The notes beneath the pieces are model-generated. The model saw only the letters and a list, made by a program, of their open reading frames with translations, searched no databases and was not told where the DNA came from. Both the position numbers and the translations under genes were made by a program. From NCBI GenBank assembly GCA_910586705.1, contig CAJUJK010000012.1, positions 1 through 64,000 on the forward strand: a stretch of DNA of 64,000 bases, in the 5' to 3' direction. Positions 25,216 through 35,097 of this stretch are shown here, one piece after another (positions within the stretch are counted from its first letter, which is position 1; the number at the start of each line of letters is the position of its first letter). The DNA comes from an uncultured Lachnospiraceae bacterium. Lineage in GTDB: Bacteria; Bacillota; Clostridia; Lachnospirales; Lachnospiraceae.

Positions 25216-26604
25216 ATGGAAAAGACAATGGAGAAAATTGTGGCGTTATCGAAAGCAAGAGGGTTTGTGTATCCCGGCTCCGAGATTTACGGCGGACTGG
25301 CGAATACATGGGATTTCGGTAATCTGGGCGTGGAGCTGAAGAACAACATCAAGAAGGCGTGGTGGCAGAAGTTCGTCATGGAAAGCCCATACAACGTAGG
25401 CGTTGACTGCGCGATTCTGATGAATCCGCAAGTCTGGGTGGCAAGCGGCCATCTCGGCAGTTTTTCCGATCCCCTTATGGACTGTAAGGAGTGCCACGAG
25501 AGATTCCGGGCGGACAAGATCATCGAGGACTATGTGGCGGAGAAAGGCATGACGCTGGATTCCTCCGTGGACGGCTGGAGTCAGCAGCAGATGAAGGACT
25601 TCATCGAAGAACATAACATTCCCTGCCCGACCTGCGGCAAACATAATTTTACCGATATCAGACAGTTTAACCTCATGTTCAAGACGTTTCAAGGCGTCAC
25701 CGAGGATGCGAAGAATACGGTGTACCTGCGTCCCGAGACGGCGCAGGGTATCTTTGTGAACTTTAAGAATGTGCAGCGGACTTCCCGCAAGAAGATTCCT
25801 TTCGGCATCTGTCAGGTGGGCAAGTCGTTCCGCAATGAGATCACGCCCGGCAACTTTATCTTCCGCGTGCGCGAGTTCGAGCAGATGGAGATGGAGTTCT
25901 TCTGCGAGCCGGACACAGATCTCGAGTGGTTCGCTTACTGGAAAAAGTATTGTATCGACTTTTTGAAGAGTCTTGGCATGAAGGAGGAGGAGATGAGAGT
26001 CCGTGACCACGATCCGGAGGAACTTTCCTTCTACTCAAAGGCGACCACGGATATCGAGTTCCTGTTCCCCTTCGGCTGGGGTGAGCTTTGGGGCATCGCC
26101 GACAGGACGGACTACGATCTGACCCAGCACCAGAATACGTCGGGCGAGGATCTGACTTACTTTGACGATACGAAGAATGAAAAATACATCCCTTACGTGA
26201 TTGAGCCGTCCCTCGGTGTGGAGAGACTGTTCCTCGCGGTTTTGTGCGGCGCCTACGACGAGGAGGAGATCGGCGAGGGCGACGTGCGTACCGTGTTGCA
26301 CTTCCATCCGGCGCTGGCGCCCGTGAAAATCGGCGTGCTGCCTCTCTCCAAGAAGTTAAACGAGGGCGCGGAGAAGATTTTTGCACAGCTTTCCAAGAAG
26401 TACAACTGCGAGTTTGACGACCGCGGCAACATCGGCAAGAGATACCGCCGCCAGGATGAGATCGGCACACCGTTCTGCGTGACTTACGATTTTGATTCCG
26501 AGACGGACAACTGCGTGACCGTGCGTTTCCGCGATTCCATGGAGCAGGAACGTATCGCGATTGCGGAGCTGGACGCTTACTTTGCGGATAAATTTACATT
26601 TTAG
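25216..26604 (+). CDS. glyS: Glycine-tRNA ligase, homodimeric type
   Basis: The protein has 462 residues; the ribosome binding site is GGAGG, 8 nt before the ATG. It is the class II alpha2-type GlyRS, not the two-subunit form. Visible marks are the opening ALSKARGFVYPGSEIYGG, motif 2 (FRNEITPGNFIFRVREFEQMEMEFF) and motif 3 (PSLGVERLFLAVL). A Cys-rich insert (CKECHERFRADK and CPTCGKHNFTD) may bind zinc. A C-terminal anticodon-binding domain follows from about 360. It charges tRNA-Gly. No T-box leader lies upstream, so it is not regulated in that way here. alaS follows after 30 bp. Confidence 0.97.
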   Translation: MEKTMEKIVALSKARGFVYPGSEIYGGLANTWDFGNLGVELKNNIKKAWWQKFVMESPYNVGVDCAILMNPQVWVASGHLGSFSDPLMDCKECHERFRADKIIEDYVAEKGMTLDSSVDGWSQQQMKDFIEEHNIPCPTCGKHNFTDIRQFNLMFKTFQGVTEDAKNTVYLRPETAQGIFVNFKNVQRTSRKKIPFGICQVGKSFRNEITPGNFIFRVREFEQMEMEFFCEPDTDLEWFAYWKKYCIDFLKSLGMKEEEMRVRDHDPEELSFYSKATTDIEFLFPFGWGELWGIADRTDYDLTQHQNTSGEDLTYFDDTKNEKYIPYVIEPSLGVERLFLAVLCGAYDEEEIGEGDVRTVLHFHPALAPVKIGVLPLSKKLNEGAEKIFAQLSKKYNCEFDDRGNIGKRYRRQDEIGTPFCVTYDFDSETDNCVTVRFRDSMEQERIAIAELDAYFADKFTF

Positions 26605-26634
26605 TGAAACAGGAAGAAAGGACAGAGATAGACG

Positions 26635-29304
26635 ATGAAACCATATGGTGTAAATGAGTTACGAAGGATGTTCCTCGACTTTTTCGAGAGCAAGGGGCAT
26701 TTGAAGATGAAGAGTTTTTCGCTGGTGCCCCACAATGACAACAGTCTGCTTCTGATCAACTCCGGCATGGCGCCGCTGAAACCTTATTTCACGGGACAGG
26801 AGATCCCGCCGAGACGCCGGGTGACCACCTGCCAGAAGTGTATCCGTACCGGGGATCTGGAAAATGTGGGCAAGACGGCGAGACACGGCACCTTTTTTGA
26901 GATGCTGGGCAATTTCTCTTTCGGTGACTACTTTAAGCGTGAGGCGATCGCATGGAGCTGGGAGTTTCTGACCAGAGTGGTGGGGCTGCCTGCTGACAGA
27001 CTGTATCCGTCCGTCTATGAAAATGATGATGAGGCATTCGATATCTGGAATCACGAAATAGGCATTGCCCCGGAGCGGATTTTCCGTTTTGGAAAGGAAG
27101 ACAATTTCTGGGAGCACGGCTCCGGCCCCTGTGGCCCCTGCTCGGAGATTTACTACGACCGCGGTGAGAAGTACGGCTGCGGCAAACCCGGCTGTACGGT
27201 AGGGTGTGACTGCGACCGTTACATGGAAATCTGGAACAACGTGTTCACCCAGTTCGACAACGACGGCAAGGGCAACTACACGGAGCTTGAGCAGAAGAAC
27301 ATCGACACCGGCATGGGGCTTGAGAGACTTGCCTCCGTGGTGCAGGACGTGGATTCCATTTTCGACGTGGACACGGTGTTTGCGCTGCGCACAACGGTGT
27401 GCGAGATTGCGGGCGTGGAATATAAGAAGGACTACGAGACGGATGTATCCATCCGTATTATCACGGACCACATCCGTTCTGCGACCTTTATGATTTCGGA
27501 CGGCATTATGCCTTCCAACGAGGGACGCGGTTATGTGCTGCGCCGGATCATCCGCCGCGCGGCGAGACAGGGCAGGAAACTCGGCATCAAGGATATGTTC
27601 CTTGCCGATCTGGCGGGAACCGTGATTGAAGGTTCCAAGGACGGCTATCCCGAGCTTGAGGAGAAGAAAGACTTTATCTTCAACGTGCTCAGGCAGGAGG
27701 AGAGCAAGTTCAACAAGACCATCGATCAGGGCTTGAGCATCCTGAATGAGATGACGGAGATCGTGGAGAAAGAGGGTGGAAAGGAGCTTTGCGGCGCGGA
27801 CGCCTTTAAGCTCTATGATACGTTCGGATTCCCTCTCGATCTGACGAGGGAGATTCTGGAGGAGAAGGGCTTCACGGTGGACGAGGACGGCTTTGCGGCA
27901 TGTATGCAGGAGCAGAAAGACAAGGCGCGTAAGGCACGTAAAGTGACGAATTACATGGGTGCGGATGTGACGGTGTATGAGTCCATCGATCCCGCCATCA
28001 CCACGGAGTTTGTGGGTTATGACAATCTGACATATAATTCCAGAATCACGGCGCTCACCACTGAGACGGAACTGACGGATGAGCTTTCAGAAGACGAGGT
28101 CGGCACGGTGATCGTGGAGCAGACCCCTTTCTATGCCACCATGGGCGGTCAGGAGGGCGATATCGGTGTGATCGCCACAGGCGACGGGGAATTTCAGGTG
28201 GAGAACACCATCAAGCTGCTTGGCGGCAAGGTGGGACATGTGGGCAGGGTGACGAAGGGCAGTATTCAGGTGGGAGACACCGCCATTTTGACAGTGGATT
28301 CCACGAGAAGAGGGAATACCTGCAAGAACCACAGCGCCACCCATCTTCTGCAGAAAGCGCTGCGGGAAGTGCTGGGCAGCCATGTGGAGCAGGCAGGTTC
28401 CTATCAGGACGGAGAGAGAACCCGTTTTGACTTTTCCCACTCTGCGGCGATGACGGCGGAAGAACTGAAGAAGGTGGAACAGATCGTCAATGAAAAGATT
28501 GCGGAGAACCTCTCTGTGGAGACGAAGGAGATGACCATAGAGGAGGCGAAGCAGTCCGGCGCGATGGCTCTTTTCGGGGAAAAGTACGGGGAGACAGTGC
28601 GCGTCGTGCAGATGGGCGATTTCTCCAAGGAGCTGTGCGGCGGTACCCATGTGAAATCCACAGGGACGATCGGTTCCTTTAAGATTCTGTCCGAGTCCGG
28701 CGTGGCGGCAGGCGTGCGCCGTATCGAGGCGGTGACGGGCAGCAACGTGACGGCTTACTATCAGAAACTGGAAGCGGAGTTACATGCGGCGGCGAAGGCA
28801 TTAAAGACCAGTCCGGCAAATCTGGTGGAGCGGTGCGAGCATCTGATGGCGGAGATGAAGGCGCTGCAGAGCGAGAACGAGTCCTTGAAGAGCAAGGCGG
28901 CAAAGGATGCGCTCGGCAACGTGATGGATCAGGTGCAGGAGGTGAACGGCGTACAGCTTCTTGCCTCCAAGGTGTCGGGCGTGGACATGAACGGACTGCG
29001 TGAACTGGGTGACCAGCTCAAGGAAAAACTGGGCGAGGGCGTGGTCGTGCTGGTTTCCGAGAAAGAGGGGAAAGTCAATCTGATCGCCATGGCGACCGAC
29101 GGCGCGATTGCGGCGGGCGCACATGCGGGCAATCTGATTAAGGAAATCGCTGTTTATGTGGGCGGTGGCGGCGGCGGCCGTCCCAATATGGCGCAGGCGG
29201 GAGGAAAGAACCCCGCAGGCATGGGCAAGGCGATAGGTGCGTGCGCAAAGGCGCTGGAGGATCAGATCGCACAGCGGCAGGTATCGAAAAAAATCAGACC
29301 ATAA
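26635..29304 (+). CDS. alaS: Alanine-tRNA ligase
   Basis: The protein has 889 residues, the normal length. The class II catalytic domain is first (LRRMFLDFFESKGH; GNFSFGDYFKREAI). The editing domain has the zinc ligands HxxxH (HSATHLL) and a CxxxH site (CGGTHV). The C-terminal DHHA1 domain contains a glycine-rich loop (VGGGGGGRPNMAQAGG). It is paired with glyS, probably as an operon, and ends at a strong terminator. Confidence 0.98.
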   Translation: MKPYGVNELRRMFLDFFESKGHLKMKSFSLVPHNDNSLLLINSGMAPLKPYFTGQEIPPRRRVTTCQKCIRTGDLENVGKTARHGTFFEMLGNFSFGDYFKREAIAWSWEFLTRVVGLPADRLYPSVYENDDEAFDIWNHEIGIAPERIFRFGKEDNFWEHGSGPCGPCSEIYYDRGEKYGCGKPGCTVGCDCDRYMEIWNNVFTQFDNDGKGNYTELEQKNIDTGMGLERLASVVQDVDSIFDVDTVFALRTTVCEIAGVEYKKDYETDVSIRIITDHIRSATFMISDGIMPSNEGRGYVLRRIIRRAARQGRKLGIKDMFLADLAGTVIEGSKDGYPELEEKKDFIFNVLRQEESKFNKTIDQGLSILNEMTEIVEKEGGKELCGADAFKLYDTFGFPLDLTREILEEKGFTVDEDGFAACMQEQKDKARKARKVTNYMGADVTVYESIDPAITTEFVGYDNLTYNSRITALTTETELTDELSEDEVGTVIVEQTPFYATMGGQEGDIGVIATGDGEFQVENTIKLLGGKVGHVGRVTKGSIQVGDTAILTVDSTRRGNTCKNHSATHLLQKALREVLGSHVEQAGSYQDGERTRFDFSHSAAMTAEELKKVEQIVNEKIAENLSVETKEMTIEEAKQSGAMALFGEKYGETVRVVQMGDFSKELCGGTHVKSTGTIGSFKILSESGVAAGVRRIEAVTGSNVTAYYQKLEAELHAAAKALKTSPANLVERCEHLMAEMKALQSENESLKSKAAKDALGNVMDQVQEVNGVQLLASKVSGVDMNGLRELGDQLKEKLGEGVVVLVSEKEGKVNLIAMATDGAIAAGAHAGNLIKEIAVYVGGGGGGRPNMAQAGGKNPAGMGKAIGACAKALEDQIAQRQVSKKIRP

Positions 29305-29354
29305 AATAACGATAGCTATCAGACGGATATGACCGTAGGATAGCTATCGTTATT
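29305..29354 (+). terminator. Intrinsic terminator after alaS
   Basis: A perfect 16-bp stem (AATAACGATAGCTATC and complement) with an 18-nt loop, beginning at the alaS stop codon. It has a weak T-rich tail (TTATT). Confidence 0.8.
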
Positions 29355-29421
29355 AAAAGGAATAAAAAGGAACATGCGTAGGTTTACGGATTGACAGAGG
29401 AAAGGTGAAAGAACATTCGGC

Positions 29422-31770
29422 ATGACAAATGAAGACATTCTGGGTAAAAGAAAATGTTTTTTTCTCATCCTGACGGAAGTGTTGCTGTTAGTCGCAGCTG
29501 GTATGATTTATGGGAGGCGTGAGGCGGTAGAGTTAAGCTATGCGCAGGAGGAATTGATTGACGATTCCGGGGAGGCGGCATTTTATCTTGACCGTTCTTC
29601 GGATTGCCGCTTTGTGGGTTCTCCTAAATTAATGCTGCCGAAGGGAATGTATACGTTGACGGTACAGTATGAGAGTGCCGGGGAAGCAAAGCTCCGGGTC
29701 GTCTATCCGGGAAGCAGGTATCACAGTGAGATCAGCGGCGATATACCTCTTTCCGGCAGCGGTACGGTTTCCTGCGATTTCCGGGTGGCTTACGGGGACA
29801 GGACCCTGCAGGTGAGAGGTCTGTTTTCTGACGAGATGCAGGAGGGGGATTATCTCCTGCTTAGAAACATACATATCGCGTATGCCGACTGTGATGTGAG
29901 AAATTTTCTGTTTCGGTTCGCGGTTTTTTTGCTGGCTGCCGACGGAATCCTCTTCTATTTCCAAATGAGGAAACAGGGCAGGCGGATTTTACCGGCGGGA
30001 GCTGACGGAACGGTTTTCCGGGCGCTTGTTCTTCTGGTGGGGGTATGCAGTATTCCCCTTGCGGTGGACTATCTGTTTTTGAATTCCCACGATCTCTACT
30101 TTCATCTGATGCGCATTGAGGGAATTCGGGCAGGGCTGGAAAATGGCATGTTTCCTGTGCGGATCCAGCCGGGATGGCTTAACGGTCACGGATATGCCGC
30201 CTCCGTGTTTTATGGGGATTTCTTTTTGTATGTTCCGGCGCTGCTCCGGCATTTCGGCGTGTCCGTTCAGGCGGCGTATAAATGTTATGTGGTGATGATC
30301 CACATGCTTACGGTGGGGATTTCCTACTATTCTTTCAGCAGAATGAGCAGACCGAGAATCGGGTTGGTCTGTACCGTGCTGTATTCCTTGAATATATACC
30401 GTCTCACCTGTATCTACACGAGGGCGGCGGTGGGCGAGTATACGGCGATGACCTTTATGCCGCTTATCTTGTACGGTCTGTGGCTGCTTTACACAATGCC
30501 GGAGGACTCGAAACGGCACAGGGACAGCTGGATTCCCATTACGGCGGGATGTACGGGCATTTTTCTTTCCCACATGATTTCCACGGAAATTACGGCTTTT
30601 TTTGTCGTCTTATCCGCGCTGGTTTTGTGGAGACGGGTGATTCGGAAAAGAACCATGCTTGTCATTATGAAAGCGGTGTCAGCCACGGTGCTGCTGAACG
30701 TCTGGTTTCTTGCTCCCTTTCTGGATTATATGGTAAGTGGCACTTATGTTATCAATGATGCCGAGAAGTATGGCTCCTATCAGATCGAGCAGACAGGAGC
30801 TTTTGTGGCGCAGCTTTTTATGGGGAATTTTGAACCGTTCGGGCATTCTCTTTATGTGTCGGAGGGAACCGCGTCGGAGATGCCCCTGACAGTAGGAATT
30901 GCCTTGATGGCGGTTCCGGCAGTCTGGTTCCTTTCCAGAAAGGGCGGGGAGGAAAGGAAAAGGGAGGAGACGAGGACAGAGGTTCTGGCAGTATGTCTCT
31001 GCTTCGTCAGTCTCTGGATGGTTACCTGCCATTTTCCTTATACGTGGCTTGCGGAAAGGCTGTCAGTATTTCAGATGCCGATTGTCAGCATCCAGTATTT
31101 GTGGCGGTTTCTCACTGTAGCTGCAGTACTGCTCACATGGCTGCTCTGTCTGCTGTTGGGAGAGGACGGGCTATCTGTGGACAGAAGGAGACTGATTGCC
31201 GGAGTTCTGATGGGGCTGGCTTTCTTTCAGGGATTTGCTTACATGGGACAGTGTCTGCAGGACGCCCGGCCATACCGCGTATATCAGGCGGGGAATATGT
31301 CAACCATGAAAGCGCAGAGTGCCTCCTCCGAGGAGCAGGAGAGCGTCATGGGCGGGGAATATCTGCCGCTTAACAGGAACGAGCCCTTTTCCCTTTCGGA
31401 TTATGTGGCATCCTATGTGGAAAAGCTTACTTATGATGAAGCGGCTCTTACTGTGGAGGGATGGACCCGCGAAGGCGGTGCAGTCACGGTTGATCTTGAG
31501 AACAGGGGGGACAGCGCGCAGCAGTTGGAAGTTCCGCTCCTGTGCTACAAAGGTTATCATGCGGTGACAGACAAGGGGGAGCCTGTGCAGATCACGCCCG
31601 GAACCTCGTATCGGATTTCGCTCTCCGTGCAGCCCGGGTTTGCCGGCAGTATCCGTGTGGAGTTTGAGGAACCCTGGTACTGGAGAGGAGCGGAACTGGT
31701 ATCGGCGGCTGCACTGCTTGGCATTCTTCTGTACAAAGCGGGCATTCCGGGGTGCAAACGCAGAAAATAG
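29422..31770 (+). CDS. Large polytopic membrane protein, GT-C-like
   Basis: The protein has 782 residues. An N-terminal membrane anchor is followed by an extracytoplasmic beta-rich domain (about 40-165). About ten membrane segments (about 170-620) and a second soluble domain (about 620-755) come next, then a last helix. The sequence NSHDLYFHLMRIEGI after the second membrane helix has the acidic residue in the first outer loop typical of GT-C glycosyltransferases that use lipid-linked sugars. This layout matches predicted membrane proteins of the COG5617/YfhO-like group. A role in surface polysaccharide or protein glycosylation is inferred; no acceptor is known. The neighbouring gene at 32121 is similar in style. 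Confidence 0.65.
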   Translation: MTNEDILGKRKCFFLILTEVLLLVAAGMIYGRREAVELSYAQEELIDDSGEAAFYLDRSSDCRFVGSPKLMLPKGMYTLTVQYESAGEAKLRVVYPGSRYHSEISGDIPLSGSGTVSCDFRVAYGDRTLQVRGLFSDEMQEGDYLLLRNIHIAYADCDVRNFLFRFAVFLLAADGILFYFQMRKQGRRILPAGADGTVFRALVLLVGVCSIPLAVDYLFLNSHDLYFHLMRIEGIRAGLENGMFPVRIQPGWLNGHGYAASVFYGDFFLYVPALLRHFGVSVQAAYKCYVVMIHMLTVGISYYSFSRMSRPRIGLVCTVLYSLNIYRLTCIYTRAAVGEYTAMTFMPLILYGLWLLYTMPEDSKRHRDSWIPITAGCTGIFLSHMISTEITAFFVVLSALVLWRRVIRKRTMLVIMKAVSATVLLNVWFLAPFLDYMVSGTYVINDAEKYGSYQIEQTGAFVAQLFMGNFEPFGHSLYVSEGTASEMPLTVGIALMAVPAVWFLSRKGGEERKREETRTEVLAVCLCFVSLWMVTCHFPYTWLAERLSVFQMPIVSIQYLWRFLTVAAVLLTWLLCLLLGEDGLSVDRRRLIAGVLMGLAFFQGFAYMGQCLQDARPYRVYQAGNMSTMKAQSASSEEQESVMGGEYLPLNRNEPFSLSDYVASYVEKLTYDEAALTVEGWTREGGAVTVDLENRGDSAQQLEVPLLCYKGYHAVTDKGEPVQITPGTSYRISLSVQPGFAGSIRVEFEEPWYWRGAELVSAAALLGILLYKAGIPGCKRRK

Positions 31771-31790
31771 AATAAATTTACAATTTTCGG

Positions 31791-31818
31791 TTGACGCATA
31801 ACTAAAATGTGATATAAT
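31791..31818 (+). promoter_or_regulatory. rpsU promoter
   Basis: TTGACG (31791-31796), 16 bp, perfect TATAAT (31813-31818) with TG one base upstream (extended -10). Expected to be strong. Confidence 0.75.
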
Positions 31819-31894
31819 TTGTATTGTGTGAGAACACGTAAAATAACCCAATCAGTCGAAACACTCTGGGACTGAAGGGAGGTCAGGTGCGGGA

Positions 31895-32071
31895 ATGTCA
31901 AACGTAATCGTAAAAGAAAACGAGACTTTGGACAGTGCGCTTCGTCGCTTTAAGAGAAGCTGCGCGAAGGCTGGTATCCAGCAGGAAATCCGTAAGCGCG
32001 AGCATTACGAGAAGCCCAGCGTAAGACGTAAGAAAAAGTCCGAAGCGGCAAGAAAACGCAAATATAACTAA
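31895..32071 (+). CDS. rpsU: 30S ribosomal protein S21
   Basis: The protein has 58 residues. It begins MSNVIVKENETLDSALRRFK and ends in a Lys/Arg-rich tail (KKKSEAARKRKYN), the classic bS21 pattern. GGGAGG lies upstream of the ATG. S21 sits at the mRNA exit side of the 30S subunit and helps initiation. It has its own strong promoter and terminator and is not in the usual dnaG/gatB-yqeY context. Confidence 0.96.
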   Translation: MSNVIVKENETLDSALRRFKRSCAKAGIQQEIRKREHYEKPSVRRKKKSEAARKRKYN

Positions 32072-32077
32072 ACTGTG

Positions 32078-32112
32078 AAACAGATCTGGAAATATTCCGG
32101 GTCTGTTTTTAC
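32078..32112 (+). terminator. rpsU terminator
   Basis: AAACAGA (32078-32084) pairs with TCTGTTT (32102-32108), with further pairing inside (CTGGAA with TTCCGG), followed by TTTT. It lies against the end of the convergent gene. Confidence 0.75.
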
Positions 32113-32120
32113 GTGAGGTG

Positions 32121-33659
32121 TCAGTACAGACCGACGCCGCGTCCCAGCATAAAGATCTTTCTGATCTTTTCCAGCGCTTCCACGTAGTAGAAGGTGAAAT
32201 TATAATCATAGGGTACGAGGAACATAAAGATACATTTACAGATGGTCAGGAACGCCCAGACGGATAAGACGCAGCTGAATTTTTTCGCTGTTTTTGCGGC
32301 GAGATTCTGGTAATAGAGCCCTGTCACAAGAAAGCACAGCAGACAGAGGATCCAGTATACGTCCATATGGTAGCGTTCCAGTACGGTAGGCGCCCAGAGG
32401 ACGTCGGTAAAGGCGATCAGCAGAGGAATCAGGAACAGGGACATGATGCAGTACCGCAGACGGTTTTCCCGGATCTCCCCGCGGACGCCCTCCGAGGCAA
32501 TTCCGAAAAGCGGGAGAACCAGAATGGGAAAATTGAGCAGGGTACCGTCAAAAGTGACAAAGGGAAACTGGTCGGACATGGGGGTGTAGCCCACAAAAAA
32601 TTTGCATATACTGTCAAAGGTTTTCAGCGGCTGAAACCGGGAAAAGAAACTGCCGTAATGGCTCTGGTCCGCGATGGTGAGCTGGTAAGCCTGTCCAAAT
32701 TCAAACGGATTGTCAAAGCGGGCATAGTTATACAGCATGAGAAGAGCGCCCACCACGAGATAAGGGGAGGCGGCGAGGACGAGCTGTTTTCCCAGCCGGA
32801 ACGTAAGCGTTCTGCCCTTTAAAAAGACCGCGAGAAGCGGCAGGACGAACAGGTTTGCCAAAGCGATGGGCGGCCGGCAGCCGAAGGCGAGGGCGCCGGT
32901 CAGACTGCCCCAAAAGGCATAGCGGATACTTGTACTTTCCTTTTCGCATACGAATACGGCGCGGATGAAAAAGAAGAAGCTCCATATCTCCAGACAGATG
33001 GCAGCGGAGATGGCGGTACAGTACAGTGCCGGGGCGGAGACGGCATACCAGACGCTTATAAAGGAGAAAGCGGCTGATAGCGAAAGATACAGACCGAGGG
33101 AGAGCCTTTTGAAAAAAGCCCTGCCAAGCATATAGAACAGGGAAAAAACGCCGCATATGAACAAGGCGACGAAAATCTGTGTCGCATGGTAGGTTGTCAG
33201 GCTCGTGCCCGTAATGAGCCGGTAGGGCAGAAACAGAAGAAAAACGGGAACTACGCCGAAATACATATAATAACGTCCGTTATAAAAGGCGTGATCCCAG
33301 TGAAAAGATACGTCGGCAGCTTCCCTTGCATCAGGGTCGTAAGGGTTATCCAGAGCTAGAAGTTCTGGGTCAATATCATCGTAATCAATATAGAGATGTC
33401 CCTCCATAAAGGATTCTGCCAGAAGTTCATACTGATTCATATAATCCGGTTTTTCTCCATTGTAGGACGGGGAAAGACCCATGGGAAGAACACACAGGAG
33501 AATAGTCATAGCTAATACGGCAGCGGACAGGTATTCGGTTTTTCTTCTGTTCTTTATTTCAAAGGAAACCGTGTGCAGGGGAGATCCCGGTCTTAAGCAG
33601 AGGAGAACTGCAAAAAAAACGCCCCATAGAAAAATGCCCGCCAATAAAGTCTTACTCAT
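32121..33659 (-). CDS. Polytopic membrane protein, GT-C-like
   Basis: The protein has 512 residues and about eleven membrane segments. The first outer loop (about 62-125) is long and acidic (NGEKPDYMNQYELLAESFMEG, HLYIDYDDIDPELLALDNPYD) and contains FHWDHAFYNGRYYMYFG. This resembles the catalytic loop of GT-C-fold transferases such as the dolichyl-phosphate-mannose mannosyltransferase group. No enzymatic assignment is possible. Convergent with rpsU. The opposing gene at 29422 encodes another GT-C-like protein, so both may serve surface glycan synthesis (inference). Confidence 0.65.
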   Translation of the reverse strand: MSKTLLAGIFLWGVFFAVLLCLRPGSPLHTVSFEIKNRRKTEYLSAAVLAMTILLCVLPMGLSPSYNGEKPDYMNQYELLAESFMEGHLYIDYDDIDPELLALDNPYDPDAREAADVSFHWDHAFYNGRYYMYFGVVPVFLLFLPYRLITGTSLTTYHATQIFVALFICGVFSLFYMLGRAFFKRLSLGLYLSLSAAFSFISVWYAVSAPALYCTAISAAICLEIWSFFFFIRAVFVCEKESTSIRYAFWGSLTGALAFGCRPPIALANLFVLPLLAVFLKGRTLTFRLGKQLVLAASPYLVVGALLMLYNYARFDNPFEFGQAYQLTIADQSHYGSFFSRFQPLKTFDSICKFFVGYTPMSDQFPFVTFDGTLLNFPILVLPLFGIASEGVRGEIRENRLRYCIMSLFLIPLLIAFTDVLWAPTVLERYHMDVYWILCLLCFLVTGLYYQNLAAKTAKKFSCVLSVWAFLTICKCIFMFLVPYDYNFTFYYVEALEKIRKIFMLGRGVGLY

Positions 33660-33812
33660 TTTGTCTTTACATCCTTTCGTCTGACTGGTTGTTGTGAATA
33701 GTATAGCACAAGAGCCGGAAACCGTTTCTTAAAATTCTATGATATCTGTCGGCATATCCGTTGTCCCACTCCAATATGTATAGTACAGAAGGAATGGTAG
33801 GGGTGATTTAGT

Positions 33813-34997
33813 TTGCAGGGAAGAAGAAAGCGGATGATCGTATGGCTTTTGATGGGAATACTTGTAACGCGGACCGTATTTTTGGATATGACCATATTGG
33901 TCAACGCCGCGCCGGAGGTGAATACGCCGTCCTATATCGTGATGGAGGCATCCACGGGGCAGGTGATCTGTGAGCAGGATGCGGATACCAGACGAAGCCC
34001 GGCGAGCATTACCAAGATTATGACGCTGCTCATTATCTTTGAACATCTAAAGAGCGGAAGGATCCATCTGGAGGATCAGGTGACCACAAGCGCCTACGCG
34101 AAGTCCATGGGAGGATCGCAGGTGTTTCTGGAAGAGGGGGAGACGCAGACGCTTAAGACCATGATCAAGTGCATCGCGGTGGCGAGCGGCAATGACGCCA
34201 GTGTGGCGGTGGCGGAGTACATAGCGGGGAGCGAGGGAGAGTTTGTCAAACTGATGAATGAGAAGGCGGAGAGTCTGGGGATGCAGAACACCCATTTTGA
34301 GGACTGCTGCGGTCTGACGGATTCCGACGACCATTACTCCTCGGCGAAGGACGTGGCGATCATGTCACGGGAGCTGATCACGAAATACCCGGAAGTCTTT
34401 GACTATACGACGATCTGGATGGAGGACATCGAGCACAAGACGGCGCAGGGAACGAGCACGTTTACGCTCTCCAGCACCAACAAGCTGTTGAAGCAGTACG
34501 AGTGGACCACGGGCTTAAAGACAGGTTCCACCTCCAAGGCGCTTTACTGTCTGTCCGCCACGGCGAACAAGGACGGCATGGAACTGATCGCCGTTGTGAT
34601 GGCGGCGCCGGATCCCAAGACAAGGTTTCAGGACGCCATGTCGCTCCTTAGCTACGGCTACAGCGTGAGCCAGATGTACACGGACGAGAACAAAGATCCC
34701 CTGCCGGCGCAGAGGGTGGAGGGCGGCATCGAGGATATGGTGAATCTGGTCTATGAGGGTCCCTACTCCTATCTGGACACGGCGGGCAACAATCTGAATG
34801 ACATTGAGAAGGAGATCAGCCTGCCGGGCACGGTGACCGCACCCATAGCGGAGGGGGACGCCATCGGCGAGGCGGTTTATAAGCTGAACGGAACCCGGAT
34901 CGGCAGCGTGTCCATTCTGGCGGCGAAGAACGTGGAGAAAGCGCAGTACAAGGATTACTATAAGAAGGTGTGGGGTCTGTACCTGATGAGACGCTAA
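33813..34997 (+). CDS. D-alanyl-D-alanine carboxypeptidase (S11, DacF-like)
   Basis: The protein has 394 residues from a TTG start 7 nt after AGGGGTG; an ATG seven codons later is the alternative. An N-terminal signal/anchor helix (about 8-32) is present. The active-site motifs are SxxK (S65-K68, SITK), SGN (S125-N127) and KTG (K236-G238). The C-terminal beta domain lies at about 290-394. It removes the last D-Ala from peptidoglycan stem peptides outside the membrane. A second S11 enzyme lies at 39865, with only about 30-35% similarity judged by eye, so this is not a recent duplication. Confidence 0.92.
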   Translation: MQGRRKRMIVWLLMGILVTRTVFLDMTILVNAAPEVNTPSYIVMEASTGQVICEQDADTRRSPASITKIMTLLIIFEHLKSGRIHLEDQVTTSAYAKSMGGSQVFLEEGETQTLKTMIKCIAVASGNDASVAVAEYIAGSEGEFVKLMNEKAESLGMQNTHFEDCCGLTDSDDHYSSAKDVAIMSRELITKYPEVFDYTTIWMEDIEHKTAQGTSTFTLSSTNKLLKQYEWTTGLKTGSTSKALYCLSATANKDGMELIAVVMAAPDPKTRFQDAMSLLSYGYSVSQMYTDENKDPLPAQRVEGGIEDMVNLVYEGPYSYLDTAGNNLNDIEKEISLPGTVTAPIAEGDAIGEAVYKLNGTRIGSVSILAAKNVEKAQYKDYYKKVWGLYLMRR

Positions 34998-35097
34998 CAG
35001 AACAAAAGTTCGCAGATTGCGGTGAAACAGGGGGTATGGTACACTGTATGGGTGGCTGTTTCCAGCCACCCATGTTTATGCGCGGGCGGGGAGGAAT

